Shown piece by piece: positions 1 through 7,697 of a DNA stretch of 13,173 bases. The stretch is from Accumulibacter sp. (GTDB lineage Bacteria > Pseudomonadota > Gammaproteobacteria > Burkholderiales > Rhodocyclaceae). The translations under genes were made by a program, and so were the position numbers. Within the stretch, counting starts at the first letter, position 1, and every line of letters begins with the position of its first letter. Location: positions 1 through 13,173 of the forward strand of contig DPSD01000273.1 in the NCBI GenBank assembly GCA_003538495.1, in the 5' to 3' direction. The notes under the pieces are model-generated. The model saw only the letters and a program-made list of their open reading frames with translations. It made no database searches and was not told where the DNA came from.

Positions 1-590
1 CCACGCCCATGAACGTGCGCGCCCTGATCGCACCCCGGGCCGATGCCGACCCGTCCTGGTGGTTTGGCGGCGGCATGGATTTGACCCCCTACTACCCCTT
101 CACCGAGGACATTCGGCATTTCCACGCCACCTGCCAGCAAGCACTGCTGCCTTTTGGTAGCGACCTCTATCCGCGCTACAAGAAATGGTGCGATGAGTAC
201 TTCTTCCTCAAACACCGCCAGGAAGCACGTGGAGTGGGTGGCGTGTTCTTCGACGACCTGAGCGAAGGCGGTTTCTCGCGCTGCTTTGCCCTGACCCAAG
301 CGGTTGGTGATGCTTTTGCCGAAGCCTATCTGCCGCTGATCGACAAGCGGCAATCACTGCCCTACGGCGAACGCGAGCGCGACTTCCAGGCTTACCGGCG
401 AGGCCGCTACGTCGAATTCAATCTGGTCTGGGATCGCGGCACGCTGTTCGGCCTGCAATCTGGCGGCCGAACGGAATCGATCCTGATGTCGCTGCCGCCA
501 ATCGTCAAATGGCGTTACGACTGGCGACCGCAAGCCGGTACGGCTGAAGCATTGATCTACGAGATGCTGCCGCCACGCGACTGGGTCTGA
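1..590 (+). CDS. hemF: Aerobic coproporphyrinogen III oxidase, 3' part
   Basis: Oxygen-dependent coproporphyrinogen III oxidase decarboxylates two propionate side chains to give protoporphyrinogen IX, a late cytosolic step of heme synthesis. The gene is cut by the window start: the open frame runs in from base 3, so the ATG at 9 is an internal Met, not the start. About 196 C-terminal residues of a family of about 300 are present. Visible family blocks are [40 protein letters not shown], then [19 protein letters not shown] and [20 protein letters not shown] near the C-terminus, ending RDWV as in E. coli HemF. It is convergent with hemY, 58 bp away, and thematically linked to the hem cluster. 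No disruption is seen. Identification is very secure from sequence pattern. Confidence 0.97.
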   Translation, partial: TPMNVRALIAPRADADPSWWFGGGMDLTPYYPFTEDIRHFHATCQQALLPFGSDLYPRYKKWCDEYFFLKHRQEARGVGGVFFDDLSEGGFSRCFALTQAVGDAFAEAYLPLIDKRQSLPYGERERDFQAYRRGRYVEFNLVWDRGTLFGLQSGGRTESILMSLPPIVKWRYDWRPQAGTAEALIYEMLPPRDWV

Positions 591-648
591 GGATCGGGCG
601 GCGGCAGCAGCCGCGCGCCGAAAGCTGCCAGCGCCGGCCTGAAGCGTC

Positions 649-1818
649 TCAGGCGACCTGCTCGGCGGCTGCCCGGTAATGAGGCATCGCCTCGTCCGAG
701 CGTTCGGTCCGCTCGAACAGGCGCGCCAGTTCCAGCCGCACGGCACGTTGATCGTGCAGTGACAGCGACGCTTCGAGGTAGATTTGCGCTTTGCCCCACA
801 AACGTTGCGCCACGCACAGGCGGCCCAGCGTGAGCAGCAGGCGCGGGTCGTCTGGATGCTGCGGCAGCCATTTTTCGGCACGCGCGATGCATGATGTCAG
901 GTCGCTGCCGCGGACTTGGCCGTAGAGCTGAACCAATGCCGAATCCCACTGCGTGTCGAGTTGCTTTTCGATCAGACGTTGTGCCTCGTCGTCGGCGCCA
1001 TGTTCGAGAAAAGCCTCCGCCGAGGTGTACGTGAGCCGCGGCGAGCGTTCCCTGGCCGGCACCTGGCGCAAGTAGTCCAGCAGTTGGCCTTTGTCGGACT
1101 GCAGCTGACGAATGCTTTCCTGATGTGCTTTGGTCTTTATTTCCTGCGCTGGCTCGGGCAACAGTGCCTCACGCTTCTCGAGCAGGCGAGCCAGACGCAG
1201 CACCTCCTGCCAGTTGCCACAACCCTGCTGCGCGCGCAATTCGAGGCGTAGCGCCGCGATGTGACGACCGGTCAGATTCTGCAAGTCCTGCAGGGCAGCC
1301 GTAGCATCCTGAAATTGGCTGCGATCGATCGCGATTTCGGCTTGCAGCATCAGGCGCGCTGGCTCCAGCTTCCGGTCGCCGACGCTACCCCGGTCGAGCC
1401 ACTCCTTCTCCTTTTCGGGTTCGCGCAAGCGCTGTGCCGCACGCGCGGCGATCAGCGCGGCCATACCCGGCGACTGCCCGGTCGTGTACGCCTCGGCGGC
1501 CTTGCTCAAGGCTTGCGTGAAACGTCCTTCAAAAAGCAGACGGACAGCCTCGTGAAATGACGCGGCCGCTTTTTCGCGACGACGGCGAGCACGAAAGGCG
1601 CTCACCCGGTTCGGCAGCGACAGTGTCAGCCCGATTGCGTGCAGCAGCGCGTAAAGCAGCACGAAGGCGGCAAAGAACAGGAAGATCGCCAGGGTTAGCG
1701 CCACTTCAATGCGATACGGCGGCACCACCAGCAGCAGGTAACCGTCATTGAAGCGCGCTGCCAGCGAAATACCGACCGCCAGGGCGAACAGGGCCAGTAA
1801 CCACAGCAGCCCTCTCAT
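649..1818 (-). CDS. hemY: HemY, TPR-containing inner-membrane protein of the heme cluster
   Basis: Encodes 389 residues. Two hydrophobic segments lie at the N-terminus (about residues 3-21 and 38-62), separated by a short loop containing the HemY_N-type sequence FNDGYLLLVVPPYRIE. A long helical, Ala/Leu/Arg-rich C-terminal part follows, consistent with tetratricopeptide repeats (for example LLTLGRLCVAQRLWGKAQIY). This matches gammaproteobacterial/betaproteobacterial HemY, an inner-membrane protein with a periplasmic or cytosolic TPR domain, linked to late heme synthesis by genetic context; its biochemical role is not settled. It is not the protoporphyrinogen oxidase also called HemY in Bacillus. 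The start codon overlaps the hemX stop (ATGA), implying translational coupling at the end of the hemCDXY operon. Length is normal (about 390-400). Confidence 0.93.
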   Translation of the reverse strand: MRGLLWLLALFALAVGISLAARFNDGYLLLVVPPYRIEVALTLAIFLFFAAFVLLYALLHAIGLTLSLPNRVSAFRARRRREKAAASFHEAVRLLFEGRFTQALSKAAEAYTTGQSPGMAALIAARAAQRLREPEKEKEWLDRGSVGDRKLEPARLMLQAEIAIDRSQFQDATAALQDLQNLTGRHIAALRLELRAQQGCGNWQEVLRLARLLEKREALLPEPAQEIKTKAHQESIRQLQSDKGQLLDYLRQVPARERSPRLTYTSAEAFLEHGADDEAQRLIEKQLDTQWDSALVQLYGQVRGSDLTSCIARAEKWLPQHPDDPRLLLTLGRLCVAQRLWGKAQIYLEASLSLHDQRAVRLELARLFERTERSDEAMPHYRAAAEQVA

Positions 1819-3092
1819 TTGCGCTCCTGGCCAAGCTTGAAGGTCTTGATCGCCGACAGGCTGTCGTTGAGCGTCGGCATTTCGATGGTGATCTCGGTCT
1901 CCGCCAGCTGTTTCAGCGACTCCTGCGCCGCCTGCTGCGAACCGGCGCCAGCGTCGAAGTAGCGATCAATCCACGCCTGCGCGTGCTGCAACTCGTTGCG
2001 GAAGGTCCATTGATCACGCGCCAGCAACGCCAGGCGGGCATTCAGCAAGCGCAACTTGAGATTCTCACGCAAGAAGAAGACCTGTCCCGGCGCCAGCAAG
2101 GCCGGCTCGTCGCGGTCGAAACGCTGGATCCTGACCAGCGATTTCAGCTCGCCCCAAAACTCGCCAGCCAGGCGCTGCCACAAGGCGACGCTGGCCAGGC
2201 GCTGCCAGAATTCCACACTGATCACGGACGGCGACTGCGAAGTAGACTCCGCGGCCGAATTCGCTAGCACATCGGCCTGCTCCTTCGGGCTGGCTTCACC
2301 CGCACGAGGTCGCCCATCGGCCGCCAGCGGAAGTTTGTCGATGGCATTGATCACCCCTTCCAGGCGCAGGCTCATGCCGGCGGTATCGATCTGCGGCAAG
2401 GCGCGCAGGCGATCAAGATCGCCTGCCAGGGTCTTGCGCAAGCTGATGAGCTGTGGCCGATCACTGGCCGCCAGACGAGCGTCGGCAGCCTGCAGGGCGA
2501 GCACCGCGCCGTGCACGTTGCCGGCCAGCTGCAACTGCTGGGCCGCCAAGGTCACGCCTTGCTCGACCTCGGCCAGCGCCCACTCGTCGCGGTTGCTCGC
2601 CAAGTCCTGGTACAGCCGCTCCAGCGTCGCCTGCTGACTCTGTGATTCGGCGATTTTCGCCTCGAGCGCGCCCAGCCTGCCAAGCACGCCGGCTACCTGC
2701 TCCTGCGACTGCTTCGCCAGCCCGCGCACTTCAACGCCGACGGAATCGTTGTCGGCCAGACGGCGCGCCAGCTCCTGCTGGGTGTCGGCAAGCTTCTGTC
2801 GGGTTTCCACCCATTGCCAGGCCGCCAGTCCGAGAGCCAGCAGCGCCACCACCAACCACGGATTGCGCCACGCAGGAGCGTGCTGGGTCGCTGACGACGG
2901 CTGACTCGCCGATGCGGCCGTACTGGCCGATGAGGCCTTGCTCGCCGACGACTGGCTCGCTGCGGCCGACTGGCTGGCTGCCGTCGGTTGGCTTGCCGCC
3001 GCCGGATCGCTGGTTGCCGCCGAGTGGCCCGCCGGCGCCGCGGCAACTGGTTCGGGGAGGGACGGCCGAGGGTCGATTTCTTCGTTCATCAT
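1815..3092 (-). CDS. hemX: HemX, membrane-anchored coiled-coil protein of the heme cluster
   Basis: Encodes 425 residues from the ATG at 3092, which overlaps the hemD stop as ATGA; an in-frame TTG nine bases further up is less likely. Order of parts: a cytosolic low-complexity Ala/Ser/Gln-rich tail (about residues 15-72), one transmembrane helix (about 76-93, NPWLVVALLALGLAAWQWVE), a probable coiled coil rich in Gln, Glu and Arg, then a conserved helical domain with FWGELKSLVRIQRFDRDEPALL and the C-terminal LNARLALLARDQ block. Databases often label such proteins uroporphyrinogen-III C-methyltransferase, but no SAM-methyltransferase motif is visible, so that name should not be used. The exact function is unknown; a structural or regulatory role around hemC/hemD products at the membrane is inferred from context. 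The Ser/Ala tail is variable in the family. Confidence 0.92.
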   Translation of the reverse strand: MMNEEIDPRPSLPEPVAAAPAGHSAATSDPAAASQPTAASQSAAASQSSASKASSASTAASASQPSSATQHAPAWRNPWLVVALLALGLAAWQWVETRQKLADTQQELARRLADNDSVGVEVRGLAKQSQEQVAGVLGRLGALEAKIAESQSQQATLERLYQDLASNRDEWALAEVEQGVTLAAQQLQLAGNVHGAVLALQAADARLAASDRPQLISLRKTLAGDLDRLRALPQIDTAGMSLRLEGVINAIDKLPLAADGRPRAGEASPKEQADVLANSAAESTSQSPSVISVEFWQRLASVALWQRLAGEFWGELKSLVRIQRFDRDEPALLAPGQVFFLRENLKLRLLNARLALLARDQWTFRNELQHAQAWIDRYFDAGAGSQQAAQESLKQLAETEITIEMPTLNDSLSAIKTFKLGQERK

Positions 3093-3862
3093 GACTGCCA
3101 ATTATATACGCTCAGAGCCGCGATGATCCCGGCATCCGCCGGGCCGGTCCGAATCACGCGCTGCAAACCAAGTTCCGTGGCCACCTCGGCGATCCGCTGG
3201 TGAGGGACGAACACCAGCGTTTCCTGCAGAGATGCGCGGGCTGAAGCGTCGAGCAGATCAACCAGATTACGCAACCCCTCGCTCGATGATATGGTCATGG
3301 CGTCAATCTGGCCGCCACGCAACAAGGACGCCAGCGCTGCCGCATCGGCGGGTGCCGAGCGTTGGTAGCATGCCACGTAATCGACTAGCGCGCCACGTTC
3401 CCGCAGCGTGTCGCCAAGCAGCTCGCGACCACCGTTGCCGCGAAAGATCACCACCCGCTGGCCGCCGACGAACTGCCGCTGCAACTCCGGAAGTTCGAGC
3501 AAGGACTCTGAATCGAAGTGCGCAACCGGAGCGAGCGTGTTGGCGATCCCGTAGCTTGCCAGCGAGGCGAGGCTGGACTGACCAATGGCAAACGCACGCA
3601 GACCCGCCGGCCACGGGCCGCTCGCCAGGATGGACGGGAGGCTGAAATCGACCGCATTCGGGCTGATGAAGATCGCCAGCGAATAGCTGTCGAGACGTGC
3701 GATTGCTACCTGCAACGGTTCCGGGTCGGCCGCCGGAGCGATCTCGAGCAAGGGAAAAATCACCGGCTGACCACCCTGCTCGGCAATCCAGCTGGCCAGC
3801 CCCGCTGCTTGCGCGCGCGGCCTGGTCACGACGATTTTTCTGCCTTGCAGGGACGCGGTCAT
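3089..3862 (-). CDS. hemD: Uroporphyrinogen-III synthase
   Basis: Converts hydroxymethylbilane to uroporphyrinogen III by ring closure with inversion of ring D, in the cytosol. It encodes 257 residues, the usual size. The N-terminal pattern [20 protein letters not shown] followed by [12 protein letters not shown] is typical of HemD, as are the central [17 protein letters not shown] segment, [17 protein letters not shown] with its Gly-rich turn, and YQRSAPADA. The family has low identity and no catalytic signature, so recognition rests on these blocks and on position directly after hemC. The ATG overlaps the hemC stop (ATGA), and its own stop overlaps hemX in the same way. It is intact. Confidence 0.95.
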   Translation of the reverse strand: MTASLQGRKIVVTRPRAQAAGLASWIAEQGGQPVIFPLLEIAPAADPEPLQVAIARLDSYSLAIFISPNAVDFSLPSILASGPWPAGLRAFAIGQSSLASLASYGIANTLAPVAHFDSESLLELPELQRQFVGGQRVVIFRGNGGRELLGDTLRERGALVDYVACYQRSAPADAAALASLLRGGQIDAMTISSSEGLRNLVDLLDASARASLQETLVFVPHQRIAEVATELGLQRVIRTGPADAGIIAALSVYNWQS

Positions 3863-4806
3863 TGGCCGGCAGCAAGCTCCCGGAGAATGACGTCGGCCCC
3901 ATCTGCACGCAGCGTTTGCGCCAGACGATAGCCGACCGACTCGGCTTCGTCGGGCACACCACGCAGTTCACCAGCTACCGATCGCCTGCCGTCCGCCGTG
4001 GCGACGAAACCCCGCAGCCGCAACTGGCCGCTTTCCAGTACCGCATAGGCCGCGAGCGGCAGCTGGCAGCTGCCCCCCAGGGCGCGCGAAAAAGCACGCT
4101 CGGCTCGCACGCAGTGCGCTGTCGCCAGGTCGTTGAGCGGCTCCACCAGCGCGATCAGGTCGGCACGCCCGGAGGGGACTTCGATACCGAGGACGCCTTG
4201 ACCCGGCGCGGGCAAGGACTGCTCCGGGGCCAGCACCGACTTGATCCGGTCCGCCAGGCCGAGTCGGACCAGCCCGGCGGCAGCGAGGATGATCGCGTCG
4301 TACTCTCCCGCATCGAGCTTCCGGAGGCGCGTATCGAGGTTACCCCGCAGCCCCTTGATCGCAAGTTGCGGATAACGGGCGCGCAGCGTCGCCTCACGAC
4401 GCAGACTGGAGGTACCGATCACCGCACCGGCGGGCAAGTCGTCGAGTGCGACGTAATGGTTGGCGACGAAAGCATCGCACGGGTTCGCGCGCTCGGAGAC
4501 GGCTGCCAGGACGAAGCCCTCCGGCAACTCCATCGGCAGATCCTTCATCGAATGCACCGCGAGATCAGCGCGGCCGCTCTGCATCGCCACCTCGAGCTCT
4601 TTGATGAACAGGCCCTTGCCGCCGATTTCCGACAGTGGGCGGTCCATGATCTGATCGCCCCTGGTGGTCATCCCGAGGATATCTACCTCAAGCTGTGGGT
4701 ATAGTTCCAGCAGGCGGCCACGGATGTGCTCGGCCTGCCACATCGCCAGGCGCGACTCACGCGAGGCGATGACGATGCGGGGCTGATCTGGATTGGCAGA
4801 ATTCAA
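3859..4806 (-). CDS. hemC: Porphobilinogen deaminase (hydroxymethylbilane synthase)
   Basis: Joins four porphobilinogens into hydroxymethylbilane using a dipyrromethane cofactor. I choose the TTG at 4806 as start: it gives 315 residues, the usual size, with the homologous sequence [17 protein letters not shown] beginning near residue 9. An ATG at 4854 would add 16 residues ([16 protein letters not shown]) unlike any HemC I know. Visible motifs are [72 protein letters not shown] and [12 protein letters not shown]. Cys247 in the last one attaches the cofactor, and the Asp of AVHSMKDLP is the catalytic one. It is the first gene of the ATGA-linked hemC-hemD-hemX-hemY series. The start codon assignment is less certain than the identity. 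Confidence 0.96.
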   Translation of the reverse strand: MNSANPDQPRIVIASRESRLAMWQAEHIRGRLLELYPQLEVDILGMTTRGDQIMDRPLSEIGGKGLFIKELEVAMQSGRADLAVHSMKDLPMELPEGFVLAAVSERANPCDAFVANHYVALDDLPAGAVIGTSSLRREATLRARYPQLAIKGLRGNLDTRLRKLDAGEYDAIILAAAGLVRLGLADRIKSVLAPEQSLPAPGQGVLGIEVPSGRADLIALVEPLNDLATAHCVRAERAFSRALGGSCQLPLAAYAVLESGQLRLRGFVATADGRRSVAGELRGVPDEAESVGYRLAQTLRADGADVILRELAAGQ

Positions 4807-4899
4807 GGCAGGATTCCGGTAAGACGCTGCTCGCCCGCGCCATCCAGCCGGCACGCCAGGGCAACATCGACCAACAAGACATCATCATCAGGGAAGCTG

Positions 4900-4928
4900 A
4901 TTCTAACATGCTTGGCCAGCTGGTTCAG
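4900..4928 (-). promoter_or_regulatory. Candidate promoter of the hemCDXY operon
   Basis: On the minus strand, TAGAAT (4905-4900, five of six matches to the -10 consensus) follows CTGAAC (4928-4923, three of six matches to -35) after a 17-bp spacer. This predicts a transcript start near 4893 and a leader of about 87 nt before the hemC TTG. It is the best sigma-70-like pair seen in the 211-bp gap between hemC and the cytochrome gene. No operator was recognised. The -35 is weak, so this is tentative. Confidence 0.35.
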
Positions 4929-5017
4929 CGCCGTCAGACCGGGGCAACGGCTCGCTACCGCCTAGCGCCGAACGCGCCTCCTGGCAGCCATGACAACGGC
5001 CTTGATCCGGATGAACC

Positions 5018-5692
5018 TCATCGCCCGACCTCCTGAAGCGTCGTCAGATAAGCCAGGACGTCCTGGATGTCGCCGCCCTTCAGGGTATACAGCGCCCCGG
5101 TACCGGCACTGTCCTCGTCGTGCGGGCGATCGGCCTTGAGATAGGCATCGATCTGTTTCTTGAGGTAGGTGGTGTACTGGCCAACGAGCATCGGGAACAT
5201 GCCGCGCCCCTGCGCGGTCTTGCCGTGGCAGACCGCGCACTTCTGCTGGTACGCCGCCCGGCCCTTGTCGATATCGCCCTCGGCACGCGGGACGATCATG
5301 ATCTTCTCCATCGCCAGCAAGCGCGTCAGCGCATCGTCACTGTCCTTGAAGACCGGCGGCCTGGTCGGCAGTTCGATCTGTGCGAGGTAGGCGGCGACCA
5401 GCTTCATGTCCTCATCGGGAAGTTCTCGCTCCTTGGTGTAGGGATACATCGGCAGGTTGATTCGCAGCTGGCTCTGGAATGCTTTGAGCTGCTGCTCCAT
5501 GTACTTTGCCGACTGGCCAGCGATGCGCGGGTATTCGCCTTTCTTGCCGCCGGCGCCGAATGGACCGTGGCAAGCAGCGCAGGGGCCGTAGATCTCCCTT
5601 GCTCGATCGACATCGAGGGCCGCCAGCGGTGGCGCGACGACGGCTCCGAGCAGGATCCAGAACAGTAGCTTTAAATGTCGCGCGTGCCGCAT
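5018..5692 (-). CDS. Periplasmic diheme cytochrome c, c4-like
   Basis: Encodes 224 residues: a signal peptide (MRHARHLKLLFWILLGAVV, cleaved about residue 25, PLAALD) and two class-I cytochrome c domains, with heme sites CAACH at 38-42 and CAVCH at 152-156. The layout is that of cytochrome c4, a periplasmic electron carrier feeding terminal oxidases. In the first domain YPRIAGQ and the downstream Met82 (INLPMYPY) fit the normal axial ligand. In the second domain the stretch after YLKADRP, where a Met is expected, has none; Met165 and Met168 are probably too close to the CXXCH. The second heme may therefore have a different ligand. ATG 5692 has a Shine-Dalgarno GAGGT four bases upstream. It sits between algR and hemC, where Pseudomonas has no such gene. 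The cytochrome family is sure; the exact subgroup is not. Confidence 0.92.
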   Translation of the reverse strand: MRHARHLKLLFWILLGAVVAPPLAALDVDRAREIYGPCAACHGPFGAGGKKGEYPRIAGQSAKYMEQQLKAFQSQLRINLPMYPYTKERELPDEDMKLVAAYLAQIELPTRPPVFKDSDDALTRLLAMEKIMIVPRAEGDIDKGRAAYQQKCAVCHGKTAQGRGMFPMLVGQYTTYLKKQIDAYLKADRPHDEDSAGTGALYTLKGGDIQDVLAYLTTLQEVGR

Positions 5693-5718
5693 GAAGACCT
5701 CGTCGGAGTGAAGGCGGA

Positions 5719-5724
5719 ATTATA
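5719..5724 (-). promoter_or_regulatory. Consensus -10 element upstream of the cytochrome gene
   Basis: A perfect TATAAT lies on the minus strand, 27-32 bases upstream of the cytochrome ATG at 5692, predicting a start near 5712 and a leader of about 20 nt. No good -35 hexamer is found at 16-18 bp (candidates read AAGGTC or similar), so the promoter may need an activator. The following GAGGT at 5701-5697 is the ribosome binding site. Confidence 0.45.
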
Positions 5725-5807
5725 GAGATGCGCTCGCTGGCGACCTTGATGAGCGTCAAGAACCGCCGCTCCGAAGCTCGCCGGGCAAGCGCCGTAACCC
5801 GCCACGG

Positions 5808-6593
5808 TCACGAACTTAGCTGGCGAGCGTAGGACTTGAGCAAAGGCCACTGCCGACGGCTGACCGGCAAACGTTCCGGGATGTCGCGCAAAATGGCCTG
5901 CCATTGCGTCTCGGCGTCGTCGTGGCAAACGCTCTTCTCGAAGCCGATGATCGCCTCCCTGGCAGCCAGCACACTGCGGTGCAGGCGGATGAACTGCTCG
6001 CCGAACTCGTGTTCGAGATGCGTCAAGGACTCTTCGAGCAGGTATTCGCGATCGCTGGTGCGTGCCGCGACGTATTTCAGGTCAGCTCTGAAGTAGACGA
6101 TTTCGCTCACCGCGATCAACAGCAGGCGCCCGCGTTCATGGCAGGAAAGGTGGCTGCGCGCGGCGAGTTGCACGCTCGCAGGCGGCGCTGGCGCCTGTCG
6201 GCGGCTTAGCATGACCTTTTGCAGAGCAGCCAGCAAACGTCGCGCCCGCACCGGCTTCACCAGATAATCGACGGCGTTGAGCTCGAAGGCCTGCACGGCG
6301 TAAGCGTCGTAAGCGGTGACAAAGATCACCGCCGGCGGATGTTCGAGCTGCGACAGATGGCGAGCCAGTTCGACGCCGTCCATCTTGGGCATCCGGATAT
6401 CGACCAGCGCCACGTCCACCCGCCGACTCTTGACCGCCGCCAGGGCGGACACGCCATTGTCGGCTTCGGCAAGAATGTCGTTGGGCAGTTCCGGCGCGAT
6501 GTCGGCCAGTAAGTCGCGCAGGCGCGCCCGCGCCGGCGCCTCGTCGTCGCAAATCATCACCGACAAGGGCAAATCCGGCGCCTGGGTACTCAT
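5808..6593 (-). CDS. algR: LytTR-family response regulator, AlgR-like
   Basis: Encodes 261 residues from the ATG at 6593, which overlaps the sensor-kinase stop as ATGA; the ATG 27 bases upstream lies inside the kinase gene and is less likely. The receiver domain (about 10-125) shows the acidic pair Asp16-Asp17, phosphoacceptor Asp65 in VDIRMPKMDG, the conserved Thr in VIFVTAYDAYAV and the Lys in DYLVKPVRARRL. A LytTR DNA-binding domain follows (about 155-255), with ERGRLLLIAVSEIVYFRADLKYV and FIRLHRSVLAAREAI. In Pseudomonas, AlgR with its partner FimS/AlgZ controls type IV pili and alginate. Targets here are unknown. The gene order argH-algZ-algR-hemC matches the Pseudomonas locus, which supports orthology. 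It is intact. Confidence 0.93.
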   Translation of the reverse strand: MSTQAPDLPLSVMICDDEAPARARLRDLLADIAPELPNDILAEADNGVSALAAVKSRRVDVALVDIRMPKMDGVELARHLSQLEHPPAVIFVTAYDAYAVQAFELNAVDYLVKPVRARRLLAALQKVMLSRRQAPAPPASVQLAARSHLSCHERGRLLLIAVSEIVYFRADLKYVAARTSDREYLLEESLTHLEHEFGEQFIRLHRSVLAAREAIIGFEKSVCHDDAETQWQAILRDIPERLPVSRRQWPLLKSYARQLSS

Positions 6594-7639
6594 CGCGCTC
6601 GCGGGAAATGCCGGTGACACGGCAACACGATGCGCACCCGATACTCGCGGCGGCCGTCGGCAAGCCGCACTTCACCGGTCTCCAGTCGCGCTTCGAGATC
6701 GTAGTAGAGAGCCAGCCGTTCGCGGATGTTGTCGAGCGCCATGTGGTTGCCACGCGGATGCTCGGAGCCGCCGCCGCAGGGATTGGCCAGTTCGACGTGC
6801 AGTTCGTCGCCACGACGCGCCAGGCGAATACGGATGGTCCCGCCGTCGCCAGCCGGTTCGATGCCGTGATAGACGGCATTCTCCAGCAGCGGCTGCACCA
6901 TCAACGGCGGCACTTTGAGTTCGAGCGGCAAGTTGTCGGCCAACTGCCATTCGACCTGCAAACGCTCCGCCAGGCGCAGCTTTTCGAGGTCCAGATACTG
7001 CCGGCACAGCGCCAGTTCGTCGGCCAGCGGTACCAGCTCCCGATGATCGCGCATCAGGGCACGAAAGAGCTCGGCGAGTTCCTCGAGCGCGGTCTCGGCA
7101 CGCCGCGGGTCAGCACGAATCAGCGACAGGACCGCATTCAGGCTGTTGAACAGGAAATGTGGCCGGATGCGCGCGGTCAAGGCCTGCAGCCTTGCTTCGA
7201 CCAGCGCTGGCGAGAGCGCTCTGGCACGCAAGGCAAAATAGGAAAGCATGAAAGCGGCAGCCATGGCGGCGAGCAGACCGGCCCGGATCAAGCGCTGCCC
7301 GCCTTCCTCCTCCACCGCCAGAAGGCGCCACAGAGCGGACAACAAGATGGCGGAAGCGGCGGCCAACACCAGCACCGCGCTGCGCCCGATCCAGATTGGC
7401 GCGCGCTGCAGGAAACCTCCGAGCAACGCCAGCAGGGCGACGTTGAAGAGCAACAAGGGCTGTACCCAGGCGGCCATGTCGATGTAATGCCGCAGGCTGT
7501 CGTTCACTCCTTCGCTCTGCACCAGCGCTGCCAGCAGCGCCAGCAGATTCACCCCAAGCAAGGTGCGCAGCATGACTCCGGAATTCCGGAAGTCTGGCAA
7601 GGGCTGGCCAGTGGGCTTTTGCTTTATACTTGCGATCAC
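6590..7639 (-). CDS. algZ: LytS/AlgZ-type membrane sensor histidine kinase
   Basis: Encodes 349 residues from a GTG at 7639. The ATG at 7573 would remove the LPDF block near residue 14 that AlgZ/FimS proteins carry before the first membrane helix, so GTG is preferred. Four hydrophobic segments lie in about residues 24-142. The His_kinase domain follows, with phosphoacceptor His161 in RPHFLFNSLN, the N-box LLENAVYHGIEP near residue 250, and a degenerate G-box region GNHMALDNIRERLALYYD. There is no separate periplasmic sensor domain, so the signal is probably sensed in or near the membrane. The stop overlaps the algR start. It is transcribed divergently from argH, 58 bp away. The pair is a typical two-component system; its signal cannot be read from sequence. 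Confidence 0.92.
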   Translation of the reverse strand: MIASIKQKPTGQPLPDFRNSGVMLRTLLGVNLLALLAALVQSEGVNDSLRHYIDMAAWVQPLLLFNVALLALLGGFLQRAPIWIGRSAVLVLAAASAILLSALWRLLAVEEEGGQRLIRAGLLAAMAAAFMLSYFALRARALSPALVEARLQALTARIRPHFLFNSLNAVLSLIRADPRRAETALEELAELFRALMRDHRELVPLADELALCRQYLDLEKLRLAERLQVEWQLADNLPLELKVPPLMVQPLLENAVYHGIEPAGDGGTIRIRLARRGDELHVELANPCGGGSEHPRGNHMALDNIRERLALYYDLEARLETGEVRLADGRREYRVRIVLPCHRHFPRAR

Positions 7640-7674
7640 TCGAAGTGGCGCCTGTCCAAGGTTCTACGAGTGAT
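7635..7674. promoter_or_regulatory. 8-bp inverted repeat in the argH/algZ divergent region
   Basis: ATCACTCG (7635-7642) and CGAGTGAT (7667-7674) form a perfect inverted repeat, with centres 32 bp apart, about three helix turns. One arm covers the algZ GTG start (7639-7637). The other overlaps the 3' end of a minus-strand TAAAAT -10-like hexamer (7678-7673). The geometry suits a dimeric or looped regulator site for algZ and possibly argH; chance is not excluded, and the regulator is unknown. Confidence 0.35.
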
Positions 7675-7697
7675 TTTAGCCCAGGAACCTGTCGCTA

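Noticed and set aside
591..648. GC-rich short inverted repeats between hemF and hemY as a bidirectional terminator
   Set aside because: Only imperfect GGC/GCC pairing and no T-runs on either strand; no terminator can be supported.
7578..7589. Palindrome CCGGAATTCCGG (14 bp with flanking T/A)
   Set aside because: It lies inside the algZ coding region before the first membrane helix; most likely a chance codon effect.
7595..7620. Possible sigma-54 promoter (TGGC followed by TTGC) upstream of argH
   Set aside because: The spacing between the GG and GC elements is 13 bases instead of 10, and the site is inside the algZ coding sequence.
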